Position numbers and translations under genes: made by a program | The notes under the pieces: generated by a model | Told to the model about the DNA's origin: nothing | Seen by the model: only the letters and a program-made list of their open reading frames with translations | The model's database searches: none | Part shown: positions 8,077 to 19,645 of the stretch, in pieces | Layout: the number at the start of each line of letters is the position of its first letter | Position numbering within the stretch: position 1 is the first letter of the stretch | NCBI GenBank assembly: GCA_009692185.1 | Contig: SHZT01000015.1 | Location: 1 to 62,669, forward strand | Direction of reading: 5' to 3' | Length of the DNA stretch: 62,669 nt | From: Gemmatimonadota bacterium | GTDB taxonomy: Bacteria; Gemmatimonadota; Gemmatimonadetes; Gemmatimonadales; GWC2-71-9

Positions 8077-8760
8077 TTGAGAATCCTTACCCTCTGCGCG
8101 GTGTGCGCGGTGCTCGCGGCGTGCGGTGGTCAGGGCAGCAATGCCCGGCTGGCTTCACTGGAAGACAGCGTCAGCTACGTGATTGGCTACCAGGTCGGCG
8201 ACAACCTGAAACGCCAGGGCGCGCCATTCCAGCCCGGGGCGATTCTGCGCGGCCTCCAGGAAGGGTTCGCCGGCACGCCCCCTGCCCTGAGCGACTCGCA
8301 GGCGCGCGCCGCCATGATGGGCTACCAAGAGAAGACGGTGGAAGCGACCCGCAAGAAGGACTCTGCGTCCGCGGGCAGCAACGTCGCCGAGGCGGAGAAG
8401 TTCTTCGCGGACAATGCCAAGAAGCCCGGCGTCCAGACGACGACGAGCGGGTTGCAGTACCAGGTCGCGGCCGAAGGCAAGGGCCCGAAGCCTAAGGCGA
8501 CCAGCACCGTGAAGGTCCATTACAAGGGCACACTGCTGAGCGGCGTGCCGTTCGACAGTTCATACGGGCGGGACCCGGTGGAGTTTGCGCTGAACGAGGT
8601 GATTCCGGGATGGACCGAGGCGGTCGGCCTCATGAACGCCGGCGCCAAGTACCACTTCTGGATCCCCGCGGGGCTGGCCTACGGGCCGGCCGGACGCCCG
8701 CCGGTCATCGGGCCCAACGCGGCGCTGATGTTCGAGATCGAGTTGATTTCGTTCAAGTAA
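8077..8760 (+). CDS. FKBP-type peptidyl-prolyl isomerase lipoprotein
   Basis: 227 aa from a TTG start at 8077 with GGAGA 5 bases upstream; the open frame begins much earlier, but only opposite tadA. The first residues form a lipoprotein signal with lipobox LAAC (cysteine at ~17). Residues ~25-105 resemble the FKBP N-terminal dimerisation domain (SVSYVIGYQVGDNLK), and ~120-226 are the FKBP catalytic domain (VKVHYKGTL, FDSSYGRDPVEF, GLAYGP). It is probably a periplasmic, membrane-anchored folding catalyst like FkpA or Mip. Confidence 0.88.
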   Translation: MRILTLCAVCAVLAACGGQGSNARLASLEDSVSYVIGYQVGDNLKRQGAPFQPGAILRGLQEGFAGTPPALSDSQARAAMMGYQEKTVEATRKKDSASAGSNVAEAEKFFADNAKKPGVQTTTSGLQYQVAAEGKGPKPKATSTVKVHYKGTLLSGVPFDSSYGRDPVEFALNEVIPGWTEAVGLMNAGAKYHFWIPAGLAYGPAGRPPVIGPNAALMFEIELISFK

Positions 8761-8764
8761 GGCG

Positions 8765-8793
8765 TTGAATCAGACAACGGCCCCCTTTAAATT
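8765..8793 (+). promoter_or_regulatory. Candidate sigma-70 promoter for the small gene at 8882
   Basis: TTGAAT (8765-8770), 17-nt spacer, TAAATT (8788-8793). It sits just after the FKBP stop and about 90 bases upstream of the small ORF, in a stretch visibly richer in A and T than the flanks. Prediction by eye only. Confidence 0.45.
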
Positions 8794-8881
8794 CTGGTCG
8801 GCGTTCGCACGAAGTCGCCTTTAACGAGGGACCGCCAGTGAGCCTCTCCACGCGGGGCGATCAACTTGAGGGGGTTGAAAG

Positions 8882-9007
8882 ATGTCGTTCAAGAAGGCAC
8901 TCGTAGTGGTTGGATTAGCCCTGGTGCTCACGGGCGGTGGCAAGAACGCCGGAACGGATCCGGATCTGCCCGACGCAAATCGGAAGCCCTCGGCGGCGAC
9001 GCGGTAG
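8882..9007 (+). CDS. Small secreted or membrane protein, 41 aa, unknown
   Basis: Not recognised. The 41-aa product starts MSFKKALVVVGLALVLTGGG: a lysine pair followed by a hydrophobic core, like a signal peptide, then a short polar tail rich in N, D, P and K. A GAGGGGG ribosome site lies 7 bases upstream. The core ends LTGGG where a lipobox would read LTGCG; one base change (TGC to GGC) would explain the loss of the lipid-attachment cysteine. A candidate promoter lies upstream and a strong terminator hairpin begins 20 bases after the stop, so it looks like a self-contained transcription unit. A small RNA is an alternative reading. Confidence 0.5.
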   Translation: MSFKKALVVVGLALVLTGGGKNAGTDPDLPDANRKPSAATR

Positions 9008-9025
9008 TCAACCACGGGATATCGG

Positions 9026-11671
<2,646 letters not shown>

Positions 11672-11732
11672 GTCAGCTCCAGAAGCAATCGGTGTGCCCT
11701 GCCCAAGGTGCCTAATTCGCCTTGATTGCGCC

Positions 11733-11773
11733 AAAACGACAAACGCGCCGAGCCTCGGTAGAGACTCGGCGCG
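11733..11773 (-). terminator. Rho-independent terminator of the FlgD-like gene
   Basis: On the minus strand CGCGCCGAG, a 12-nt loop and CTCGGCGCG (11744-11773) form a perfect 9-bp stem, followed by TTTGTCGTTTT (11733-11743). It lies 25 bases after the stop of the secreted FlgD-like gene and separates it from clpB. Confidence 0.8.
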
Positions 11774-11798
11774 CCATCGTGACGGAATGAAGGTGGGC

Positions 11799-12245
11799 TT
11801 ACTTCGCGACCGTCATTTTCTTGGAAAACGTCTGGGATCTCGCCTTGCCGTCCTCCAGCCACTGGATGGACAGCTGATACACGTAGACTCCTGACGCGGC
11901 CTCCCTGTCGGTCTGCTGGTACTTCCCATCCCAGTACGCGGTGAAATTCCCGCTGCCATTCCACGCCAACGCGAGCCCTTCGAGCTTCTCGCCAGACCCC
12001 TGGAGGATCGGCACCGCGACGAGCTGCGCAAGCACATTATAGATACGGATGCCCACCACCGGCTTCTGGCCGCTGGCAAACAGGTCCGCATCCAACCGGA
12101 ACGGAATAAACGTTTCCGGATTGAAGGGGTTGGGATAGTTCCTGCAGAGTGCCACTTTGTCGGAAGGCGAGCAACTTTGCGCTCGCGCCCGGCTAGGCGC
12201 CAACAGGATGAGCCCGAGCACCAACACCCAGGCTGATAACCTCAT
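11799..12245 (-). CDS. Secreted stand-alone FlgD Ig-like (YPNPFNP) domain protein
   Basis: 148 aa. Residues 1-22 form a signal peptide ending ARAQS. The rest is essentially one FlgD-like immunoglobulin-fold module: it opens with [14 protein letters not shown] (~36-49) and ends with [11 protein letters not shown]...KKMTVAK. In FCB-group and related bacteria this module is usually the last ~90 residues of large secreted proteins and resembles sorting tails. Here there is no passenger; the signal peptide is followed almost directly by the module. It has its own candidate promoter and terminator, so it is not an obvious gene fragment. Function unknown. Confidence 0.75.
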   Translation of the reverse strand: MRLSAWVLVLGLILLAPSRARAQSCSPSDKVALCRNYPNPFNPETFIPFRLDADLFASGQKPVVGIRIYNVLAQLVAVPILQGSGEKLEGLALAWNGSGNFTAYWDGKYQQTDREAASGVYVYQLSIQWLEDGKARSQTFSKKMTVAK

Positions 12246-12327
12246 TTTTCAACTCCGGGCTGACGGAAAGGGGCCTAAAGCGACTCCTAATTTGTGGTTC
12301 TTGTTGACGTTCACTCACTGCTGACGG

Positions 12328-12356
12328 AAGGTAGGACCGGCCGACATGAGCGTCAA
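12328..12356 (-). promoter_or_regulatory. Candidate promoter for the FlgD-like gene
   Basis: On the minus strand TTGACG (12351-12356), 17-nt spacer, TACCTT (12328-12333), about 80 bases upstream of the ATG. The -35 box overlaps the last codons of selB. Prediction by eye only. Confidence 0.4.
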
Positions 12357-14266
12357 GCTGTCTCAACCGCTCCCGTATCGTTCAAGTAGCGAACACCTGC
12401 CGCTGTCACCCGCCGGCCGTCTCCCACCCTGACCGTCCAGCCACGCCCGTCGAGCCAGTCGAGGAACGGGATGAGGTACTTCCTTGTAAGTCCAAGACTA
12501 TCACGTAGTTGCGCTGGTGTACTTCCACCTGAATGTTGCATCTCGCCAAGCGCTTTCCGTACCAGCTCCGTGAGCAATTCCTGATGATAATATCGATCGG
12601 GACCCACCCGGATCGCCGTGCCCTGCCTCACAAGGAATTCGACCACCCGGCGGACTTGGCCTGGGCCAGCCATCGGTTCGAGGTCGGCCAGGGTGCGGCC
12701 CTCGAATCCGGCGGCGAGGAGGGCCTCGAGCACCTTCCGGCTGACGGTCTCCTGGGCCGAATCGAGGGCGGCCCGGTGGTTGGCAAGGCGGGCCACTGCT
12801 CCATCGTGGACCACCATTCCCTGGCTCGACAGGTGATTCAGGACATGATCCGCGATCCCTTCGGTACCATCCAGCTGTCGCAGGAGTTCCAGCGGCATTC
12901 CCGGCTCGAGTGGATGGACCGCGTGATAGCGCGTGAGCGCACTCAGGATCGCGGCGCTGCCATTGGCAATTGCCGCCGCACTGACCAACTGCGCTCCCAC
13001 CCGCACCACGGTTCCCGCGCTCAGGAGGCCGCCGAGTAGTTGCGCCACGTCGCCGGCCGGGACGCCGGCTCGGACGGCGAAGTCTGTCGCGGCCATGCCG
13101 CGCGTGCCGCAGAGGTCTACCATCGCGAGGGCACGCTGGCCCGGATCGGGCCCCTCTTTCCGGGGGTCGCTCACCGGCCGGCGAGGCCTCGGCCCGGGCC
13201 ACGGATCCACCACAAGGCCGCCCCCGATGGTCGTCACCGGCGAGTACGATCGAATGATCGCCCGGTCGCCCCAGCGTGCCACGACGGGCTCGTCCAGCCT
13301 GACCCTGACGAGCCCGGTGTCGCCGGGCTGGATGTCATCCGTGGCGGGGGTCACGCGCGCCATGATCTCGGCGGTCCCCAGGTGGAAACGAATGCGTGAG
13401 CGCTGGGTCAGGGGACGGGGCGCCGAGGGGAGCAGCGTGACCCGGACATCCAGGCTGGTGGTCTCCCGCCACGACGCGTCGGCAACGACGACACTCCCCC
13501 GTTCTGCGGCGCTACGCTCGAGCCCGGTCAGAGCGAGTGCCGCCCGGCGGCCCGGTTCGGCGCGCTCACGCCGGTCACCGTGGACTTCGACGCTCCGCAC
13601 CCGGGCCGTGGCGCCCCCCGGAAGGACCGTCACCTCGTCCCCGACCGAAACGGTTCCGCTCCATGCGGTACCGGTGACGACGGTCCCGGCCCCAGGCAGA
13701 CTGAACACCCGGTCTACGGGAAGGCGGAAGAGGTCCGTGACCGACCGTGCGACCGCACGAGCGGCGGCCCGGCCGAGCGCCGCCCGGAGATCATCCAGAC
13801 CCTGCCCCGTCACGGCCGAAACCGGCACGGGCTGGTCCCACTCCACGCCTGTTTCCGATACCCGCGCGGACACGTCGCCCCGCACGAGGTCCAGCCAGTC
13901 GGCCTCGGCAAGGTCACACTTGGTGAGTGCGATAACCCCGGCTCGAACGCCAAGCAGGTCGAGGATCGCCAGGTGCTCGATGGTCTGCGGCATGACGCCT
14001 TCGTCGGCGGCGATGACCAGGAGGGCCACGTCCACCCCGGTGGCGCCGGCCACCATGTTCCGCACGAAGTCCTCGTGCCCTGGGACATCCACGACGCTGG
14101 CCCCGGTCCCGTCCGGCAGGGTCAGCGAGGCGAACCCGATGTCGATGGTGATGCCGCGTGCCTTTTCCTCCGGAAAGCGGTCGGTGTCGGTACCGGTGAG
14201 CGCCTTGACCAGGGCGGTCTTGCCGTGGTCCACGTGCCCGGCCGTGCCAATGACGACGTGCTTCAC
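12353..14266 (-). CDS. selB: Selenocysteine-specific translation elongation factor
   Basis: 637 aa from a GTG start that overlaps the recO stop by 4 nt (GTGA). The G domain has GHVDHGKT (~9), DVPGHEDF (~57) and TKCD; domains 2-3 carry the FHLGTAEIMARV and GDRAIIRSYSP stretches typical of SelB; the last ~250 residues form the winged-helix repeats that bind the SECIS hairpin. SelB delivers Sec-tRNA to in-frame UGA codons, so the organism should also have selA, selC and selD, none of which is in this window. It is the last gene of the cobalamin-riboswitch run. Confidence 0.92.
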   Translation of the reverse strand: MKHVVIGTAGHVDHGKTALVKALTGTDTDRFPEEKARGITIDIGFASLTLPDGTGASVVDVPGHEDFVRNMVAGATGVDVALLVIAADEGVMPQTIEHLAILDLLGVRAGVIALTKCDLAEADWLDLVRGDVSARVSETGVEWDQPVPVSAVTGQGLDDLRAALGRAAARAVARSVTDLFRLPVDRVFSLPGAGTVVTGTAWSGTVSVGDEVTVLPGGATARVRSVEVHGDRRERAEPGRRAALALTGLERSAAERGSVVVADASWRETTSLDVRVTLLPSAPRPLTQRSRIRFHLGTAEIMARVTPATDDIQPGDTGLVRVRLDEPVVARWGDRAIIRSYSPVTTIGGGLVVDPWPGPRPRRPVSDPRKEGPDPGQRALAMVDLCGTRGMAATDFAVRAGVPAGDVAQLLGGLLSAGTVVRVGAQLVSAAAIANGSAAILSALTRYHAVHPLEPGMPLELLRQLDGTEGIADHVLNHLSSQGMVVHDGAVARLANHRAALDSAQETVSRKVLEALLAAGFEGRTLADLEPMAGPGQVRRVVEFLVRQGTAIRVGPDRYYHQELLTELVRKALGEMQHSGGSTPAQLRDSLGLTRKYLIPFLDWLDGRGWTVRVGDGRRVTAAGVRYLNDTGAVETA

Positions 14267-15006
14267 GGCCCGTCTTCCCAGAACTCGAGTGCCTTGAGGG
14301 CGCGCTCCTCCGAGGCGTGCCGGCGCACGAACCGCGCAAGCAGGCGCCGGTGGGCCGCGAGTTGTTTGGCCGAGAGGTCGACGTCGGGATGGCCCACCAC
14401 GAGCCGCTCGAGGGCGGCGCGATCGGGCGCCGTCAGCTTGGAGACTTCGCTCCCCGCCGCGCAGGCCGAACAAAGGAATCCGCCATCCACCACGGAAAAC
14501 CGCGCCGCGCCGGCGGGAAGCGAGCGGCCGTCCCGGGCACAGGTCTCGAGGGAAGGCGCGAACCCCAGCGTCGAAACCATTTGCCACAGCGCTGCCAGCG
14601 CGAGGGGACCGGTATCCGCCGGTGGCGTGATGACGAGCCGGTCGAGGGATTGCTCAAGCAGCTCAAAAATCTCGGGGTGCCGTTCCGCCGGTGAGAGGCG
14701 AAGCACGAGTTCAGACAAGGCGGCCGCGGCGGCGTACCGGCCGACGTCGGCCGCCAGCTCGGTGCGCTGGGCCGTCAGGTCAAAACCGGCCAGCGTCTGG
14801 AGGTCGCGGGTCTGCTTGATGTAGAGATGGGCCGTCCCCTGGGAGAGAGACTGGAGCCGGCCGCCGAACCGGCTCTTGGGACGGGACGCGCCCTTCGCTA
14901 TGGCGCTCTGGACGCCAAAGTCGCGAGTGGCGAGGCGCACGATCTTCGACGTGTCGCCGTACTTGAACGTTTGAAGAACAATCGCCGGCGTGGAGACAGG
15001 GGCCAT
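14263..15006 (-). CDS. recO: DNA repair protein RecO
   Basis: 247 aa with the usual plan: N-terminal OB-fold (VLQTFKYGDTSKIVRLAT), a helical body and a zinc-binding region with CARDG (~193) and FLCSACAAG (~215). RecO loads RecA onto SSB-coated DNA with RecR. It lies 12 bases after btuB and overlaps selB by 4 nt, so it is translated from the same transcript. Confidence 0.88.
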   Translation of the reverse strand: MAPVSTPAIVLQTFKYGDTSKIVRLATRDFGVQSAIAKGASRPKSRFGGRLQSLSQGTAHLYIKQTRDLQTLAGFDLTAQRTELAADVGRYAAAAALSELVLRLSPAERHPEIFELLEQSLDRLVITPPADTGPLALAALWQMVSTLGFAPSLETCARDGRSLPAGAARFSVVDGGFLCSACAAGSEVSKLTAPDRAALERLVVGHPDVDLSAKQLAAHRRLLARFVRRHASEERALKALEFWEDGP

Positions 15007-15018
15007 AACAACAAGATA

Positions 15019-16956
15019 TCAGAACGCCACACGGCCTCCCACGAGGACCGCCCGCCCGGGGGCGGGATAGTTCAGTATCTCGGCGTACGCCCGGTCCAGC
15101 GCATTCTCGACCCGCAGATTGACGGTGACCCGCGGCTCGGCGGCGCGAACCACCAGTTCGCCCGCGACATCGACCACGGCATAGGCCGGCAACGTCACCC
15201 GGGGGGCCGGGAACAAGGCAAAGTTCCGGTCGGCCCGCTTGCCCACATAGCGGGTGGACACGCTCGCGGACCCGCGCCGCCCGCCCAGGTTCGCCGTCAC
15301 GGCGACGGAATGCATGGGACGCCGCAGCAAGGCGCTGTCCCGCACGAACGTCGCGTCAAACCCGGTGTCGTACCCGGTGTTTGTCGCCCAGGTGTGCAGG
15401 TACGTGTACGCCGCGTGGAAGTCCACGCCGTGCGGCAGGGTCACGCCGGCCGTCGTCTCGACCCCGTCGGCGTTTGCCGCGGCGATGTTCTCATAGTTGG
15501 GCGCGACGCCGACGGGCGTGGGGTTGTACTGAATCATGTCCCGAAATCGCTGGGAGAAGACGGTCACCGTCGCCGCGACCCGGCCGTGAAGCGTCTGCTC
15601 AAGCCCCGCGTCCCAGCTGAACGATCGCTCGGGCTTGAGGTTAGGGTTCCCGCCGTTTGGCGTGCTGGAGCTCTCGACAAACGTGGCTTCCTTGAACCCG
15701 GTCCCGACGGTGCCGCGCACCTTCGTGCCGACCGCCGGCCGGAAGCTCGCTCCCGCGCGGTACGTCGCATGCTGGCCGAACTTGTCGTTGTCGTCCATGC
15801 GGGCCCCCAACGTTACCGACAGGCGCGAGACCGGCTCGAGCAAGGCCTGCACGTACGCCGCCCAGTTTGACCGGCCCGAGCGACTCGACGAGCTGTACAA
15901 CCCGAACTGGCTCTTCGATTCGCTCAAGGCCTCGAACGACTGCGTTTCCACCTTCGCGCCGACGGTGACGATTCCCGGTTTGCCGAGCTGAATGTTGATG
16001 CGGCCATCTACGCTGCGCCGCCGGCCATGAGTCAGGCTGCTGGAGGCGTAGAACCCCAGCGTATCGGCGGGCGTGTCTGGCTGGTCATCGGCGCCATCGT
16101 CGGTCTCATGCGAGGCGAGGAGCACCCGCACCTCGACGCGGTTTGACACTCGTCGGCCCGCGTCCACCCCGACGGCGGTACCGTCCCCGAAGGTGAACTG
16201 GTTGTGGTCCTCGAGCTTCCCCGTGAAATCAGTCGGAAAGTGAAACGAGTTGTCCGTATACCGAAGGGTGAGCGTGGCGTCACTCCGCGCGTCGGCATGC
16301 ACGCGGACGCGGCTGCTCGCGACCAGGTTGCGGTGCTGGTTGTTGTACAGGTAGCTCCCGTCGGTGTTGAAGCGGGATACGCTGAACGTATAGTCGAGGT
16401 ATTCACCACTGCCCTGCATGGCGGCTGCGAGCTTGAGCGTGTGGTACGTGCCGCCCGCCACGCCGCCCTCGATCGCATCGGCGCCGCGCCCGGTGCGGGT
16501 AAAGATCTGGACGACGCCGGCCACGGCATCGGACCCGTAGAGAACCGACGCCGGCCCCGCCACGATCTCGATGCGTTCGATGTTGTCGCTCGACAGGCTC
16601 GCGAAGTTGAACGCCCCACCCGGCCCGTTGACCGGCACGCCATCCACGAGAACGTGCACATAGTCGCTCTCTCCACCCCGCAGAAAGAGCGATGTGGCCG
16701 CCCCGAACGACCCGCTCCGCGCGACGGCGGCGCCTGGTACGGACCGGAGGGCGTCGGCGACCGTCGTGATCCCCTGTGCCCGCAGCTGGGCCCCCGAGAT
16801 CACCGTGACGCTGGATGCGACGTTGACCGCCGGCATGGGAAGCCGGGTGGCCGTGACCACCATCTCCGCGAGCCGCGCGGTGTCGCGAGGAGCATCCTGG
16901 GCAGCGACTTGCATCGGTGGCATCGACAGCGACACGACCAACGCGAACTTCAACAT
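15019..16956 (-). CDS. btuB: TonB-dependent outer-membrane receptor, BtuB-like (cobalamin)
   Basis: 645 aa. Signal peptide to ~19, then a TonB-box/plug region (MVVTATRLPMP, VPGAAVARSGSFG, SLFLRGGESDYVHVLVDGVP) and a ~500-residue beta-barrel that ends in an outer-membrane type AF terminus. The size and plug motifs match vitamin B12 receptors. The assignment is supported by its place in a run headed by a cobalamin riboswitch and including btuF, btuC and btuD. It starts 46 bases after btuD, with no room for a second riboswitch. Confidence 0.88.
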   Translation of the reverse strand: MLKFALVVSLSMPPMQVAAQDAPRDTARLAEMVVTATRLPMPAVNVASSVTVISGAQLRAQGITTVADALRSVPGAAVARSGSFGAATSLFLRGGESDYVHVLVDGVPVNGPGGAFNFASLSSDNIERIEIVAGPASVLYGSDAVAGVVQIFTRTGRGADAIEGGVAGGTYHTLKLAAAMQGSGEYLDYTFSVSRFNTDGSYLYNNQHRNLVASSRVRVHADARSDATLTLRYTDNSFHFPTDFTGKLEDHNQFTFGDGTAVGVDAGRRVSNRVEVRVLLASHETDDGADDQPDTPADTLGFYASSSLTHGRRRSVDGRINIQLGKPGIVTVGAKVETQSFEALSESKSQFGLYSSSSRSGRSNWAAYVQALLEPVSRLSVTLGARMDDNDKFGQHATYRAGASFRPAVGTKVRGTVGTGFKEATFVESSSTPNGGNPNLKPERSFSWDAGLEQTLHGRVAATVTVFSQRFRDMIQYNPTPVGVAPNYENIAAANADGVETTAGVTLPHGVDFHAAYTYLHTWATNTGYDTGFDATFVRDSALLRRPMHSVAVTANLGGRRGSASVSTRYVGKRADRNFALFPAPRVTLPAYAVVDVAGELVVRAAEPRVTVNLRVENALDRAYAEILNYPAPGRAVLVGGRVAF

Positions 16957-17002
16957 TCCATCGATCTCCTCACAGAAGTATACGTCCAGCTCGTTCCTTC
17001 GT

Positions 17003-17806
17003 TCACCGGTTCCCTCGCTCCACGTTCTTCAGCGGCACCATTTGGGGCGCGCCCGCCCATTGCGTCATAGTGACCGGCCACTGGAACACGCGCTCCATGA
17101 CCTGCTGGGTCAGGGCCTCGCTTGGCCGTCCCGAGGAAACCACCCGGCCCCGGTCCAGCACGACGATCCGGTCCGCGTAGCGCGCGGCGAGATTCACATG
17201 GTGGGTGACCAGCAGCACGCCCAGGCCTTCCCGTGTCGTCAACTCCGCCAGCAACTCGAACGTTTCCATTTCGTGCCGCAGGTCGAGATTCGCGGTGGCC
17301 TCGTCCAGTGCCAGCGCCCGGGGTTCCTGCGCCAGCGCGCGGGCGATGCGGACCCGCTGCCACTCACCGCCCGACAGCGTCGCCACCCAGCGGTCCACCA
17401 GTCCCGCCACGTCGGCCCGCGCGAGCGCACTGTCCACCGCCCTCCGGTCGGCGGGACCAGGAGACGCGAACGGCGACAGATGGGGATACCGGCCGAGCGC
17501 GACAGCTTGTCCCGCGCGCAGCGGAAAGGCGGGCTCCTCCCGCTGGACCACCACGCCCACCAGCCGGGCGAGGGATCGCCGGTCCCACTGGCTTGCCTCA
17601 CGGTCCTGGATGGTCACCGTACCGCGGTCGGGCGTGAGGACGCCGAGCAGCAGCCGGAGGAGCGTCGTCTTGCCGCTGCCATTCGGCCCGAGGACGGCGA
17701 CGAGCTCGCCGGCCTTGAGGTCGAAATCCACGCCTTCCACGGCGTTCGTCGCGGCTCCGGGGTACCGGAACGTGAGGCCGCGCGCGGCGAGAATCAGCGA
17801 GTCCAT
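17003..17806 (-). CDS. btuD: ABC transporter ATPase for cobalamin (BtuD/FecE type)
   Basis: 267 aa. Walker A GPNGSGKTT (~39), signature LSGGEWQRVRIA (~143), Walker B LALDEATANLD (~163) and the H-loop THH (~200) are all present. It energises the BtuC channel from the cytoplasm. The first 13 bases overlap the end of btuC. By sequence alone it could serve iron-siderophore import, but the riboswitch and the receptor point to B12. Confidence 0.88.
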   Translation of the reverse strand: MDSLILAARGLTFRYPGAATNAVEGVDFDLKAGELVAVLGPNGSGKTTLLRLLLGVLTPDRGTVTIQDREASQWDRRSLARLVGVVVQREEPAFPLRAGQAVALGRYPHLSPFASPGPADRRAVDSALARADVAGLVDRWVATLSGGEWQRVRIARALAQEPRALALDEATANLDLRHEMETFELLAELTTREGLGVLLVTHHVNLAARYADRIVVLDRGRVVSSGRPSEALTQQVMERVFQWPVTMTQWAGAPQMVPLKNVERGNR

Positions 17807-18765
17807 CGCCTCACCAGGACCGTGAACACCGGCACACCCACCAGCGCCGTCACCACGCCCACTGGCAACTCGACCGGCGCAAACGCCATTCGCGCTACGG
17901 CATCGGCAACAACCAGGAGCGAACCGCCGGCAAGGAATGCCGCCGGAAGCAGGACCAGGTGGAGATGGCCCAACCGCATCCGCACGGCGTGCGGCACCAC
18001 GAGGCCAACGAATCCGATGATCCCTGACACGGCGACGGCCGCCGCCGTCAGCATGGACGCCACGAGGTAGAGGGTTCGGCGGACGCGCTCGGTGTCGGCG
18101 CCCAGGAACCGTGCGGGCTCATCCCCGAGCGACAGGAGGTCGAGCGACCGGCTGGCGGCGTACAGCATTCCCAATGGCAGGACCGCGTACGCAGCGAAGA
18201 CGGCGAGACTCTGCCACGACGCGTTGCCGAATCCGCCCATCAGCCAGAGCATCGCGTTCCGGAGTTCCGGCGCGGGAGACACCGACAACACGGCGCCCAT
18301 GATGGACGCGGTGAACGCACCCACCACAACGCCGGCCAGCAGGAGAATGCGCCCGTCAACCGCCGACCCGGCCACGATCGCCAGCCGGTAGACCATCGCC
18401 ACGGCGATGACGGCGCCGATGAATGCCGACGCCGGCAACGCCCACGCTCCACCCAGGTGGAACGCAATCGCGAGCACGGCCCCGAGGCCCGCGCCCCCGG
18501 AAATGCCGAGCAGGAACGGATCCGCCAGCGGGTTCCGCACCACGGCCTGGAGCGATGCGCCGGCGGCGGCGAGGCTGCCGCCCACGAGGAACGCCAGGAG
18601 CGCGCGCGGCAGGCGGAGGTCCCGGACGATCGCGACGGCCGATGGGTCGCCGCGTCCGGTCAGGGCGCGGAGTGCCTCACCAGTGCCGATGCCGGACGGA
18701 CCGACCGCCACGCCGAGCACCAGCGCGGCGACCGCCACGGTTCCAAGCACCAGCCAGTTCTTCAC
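17794..18765 (-). CDS. btuC: FecCD-family ABC permease for cobalamin
   Basis: 323 aa from a GTG start (MKNWLVLGT...) that overlaps the btuF stop by 4 nt; the longer open frame upstream lies within btuF. About ten hydrophobic segments, with family motifs GGSLAAAGASLQAVVRNPLA (~72) and FVGLVVPHAVR (~235). It forms the inner-membrane dimer of the B12 importer. Confidence 0.9.
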   Translation of the reverse strand: MKNWLVLGTVAVAALVLGVAVGPSGIGTGEALRALTGRGDPSAVAIVRDLRLPRALLAFLVGGSLAAAGASLQAVVRNPLADPFLLGISGGAGLGAVLAIAFHLGGAWALPASAFIGAVIAVAMVYRLAIVAGSAVDGRILLLAGVVVGAFTASIMGAVLSVSPAPELRNAMLWLMGGFGNASWQSLAVFAAYAVLPLGMLYAASRSLDLLSLGDEPARFLGADTERVRRTLYLVASMLTAAAVAVSGIIGFVGLVVPHAVRMRLGHLHLVLLPAAFLAGGSLLVVADAVARMAFAPVELPVGVVTALVGVPVFTVLVRRWTR

Positions 18766-19643
18766 CGGCTGCCCTTCTCCTTCAGTTCCGCGGCGAGAGC
18801 GCGAACCGCGTCCGTCGCGCGAAGCGAAGGGCGCTCGAACTCGCTTCCATGCATGAAGGCGAACCGGCGCTCCCGCACCGCCGGCACCGCCCGCCACTCG
18901 GGCTTGGACCACCAGGCAGGCAACGCCGGTCCGCCGTGGACCAGCATGAGGTCCGGCTTCCGCGCCGCGATCGTTTCGATGTTAACCGTGGCGGACGGCT
19001 GGGGCAGGTCGGCGAAGGCATTCCGTCCGCCGGCCAGCTCGACAATCTCGCTCATGAAACTGCCCGCCCCGATCACCATCGGCGGGTTGTCCCACACAAC
19101 CATCGTCACTCCCGGACCACCGGCCACCCGGGCCGCGCGCAGGGCGGTCAGGGAGGAATCGAACCGCGTCGCGATCGAGTCCGCGCGGGCGCTGTCGCCG
19201 AGGAGGACGCCGAGAAGACGCGCCGAACGGCTCACGTCGGCGAGCTTGTCCATCGGGACGTTGATGGCGGCGATGCCGAGCCTGGCCAGTTGCTCCACGG
19301 CCGGCCCGTTGGCGGCTGTCGCATACATCACGACGAGGTCCGGCTTCTGCGCGGCAACGGCCTCGATGTTCGGGTTGAGCCCGTCTCCCACGCTGGGCAC
19401 GGTTGAAACTTCCGCCGGGTAGTCGCACCAACGCGTGCGCCCCACGACGCGCGGGCCCGCGCCGAGGGCGAACAGGAGTTCGGTCGTGGCGGGCGCGAGG
19501 GACACGATGCGCTGGGCGGGTCGTTCGAGGGTTACGCGGCGCCCCAGCGCATCCACGACGGACAAGGGGCCTGATCGATCCGGAGGTAAGCAGGACACAC
19601 CGGCACCGGCCAGCAGTCCCAACAGCAGGGCCTGAAAACGCAA
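18762..19643 (-). CDS. btuF: Cobalamin-binding periplasmic lipoprotein
   Basis: 293 aa from a TTG start with GGAG 8 bases upstream. It begins with a lipoprotein signal (GAGVSC, cysteine ~18) and then shows the class III binding-protein fold: VVDALGRRVTLERPAQRIVSLAPATTELLFALG, and WCDYP (~72), a tryptophan-containing stretch seen in BtuF. It hands B12 to BtuC2D2. It is the first gene behind the cobalamin riboswitch, and its ribosome site lies in the riboswitch hairpin. Confidence 0.88.
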   Translation of the reverse strand: MRFQALLLGLLAGAGVSCLPPDRSGPLSVVDALGRRVTLERPAQRIVSLAPATTELLFALGAGPRVVGRTRWCDYPAEVSTVPSVGDGLNPNIEAVAAQKPDLVVMYATAANGPAVEQLARLGIAAINVPMDKLADVSRSARLLGVLLGDSARADSIATRFDSSLTALRAARVAGGPGVTMVVWDNPPMVIGAGSFMSEIVELAGGRNAFADLPQPSATVNIETIAARKPDLMLVHGGPALPAWWSKPEWRAVPAVRERRFAFMHGSEFERPSLRATDAVRALAAELKEKGSR

Positions 19644-19645
19644 AC

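Noticed and set aside
11672-11732. CIRCE heat-shock operator before clpB
   Set aside because: No TTAGCACTC-N9-GAGTGCTAA inverted repeat is present.
16957-17002. Second cobalamin riboswitch before btuB
   Set aside because: The gap to btuD is only 46 bases and lacks the CCGCCACTG core.
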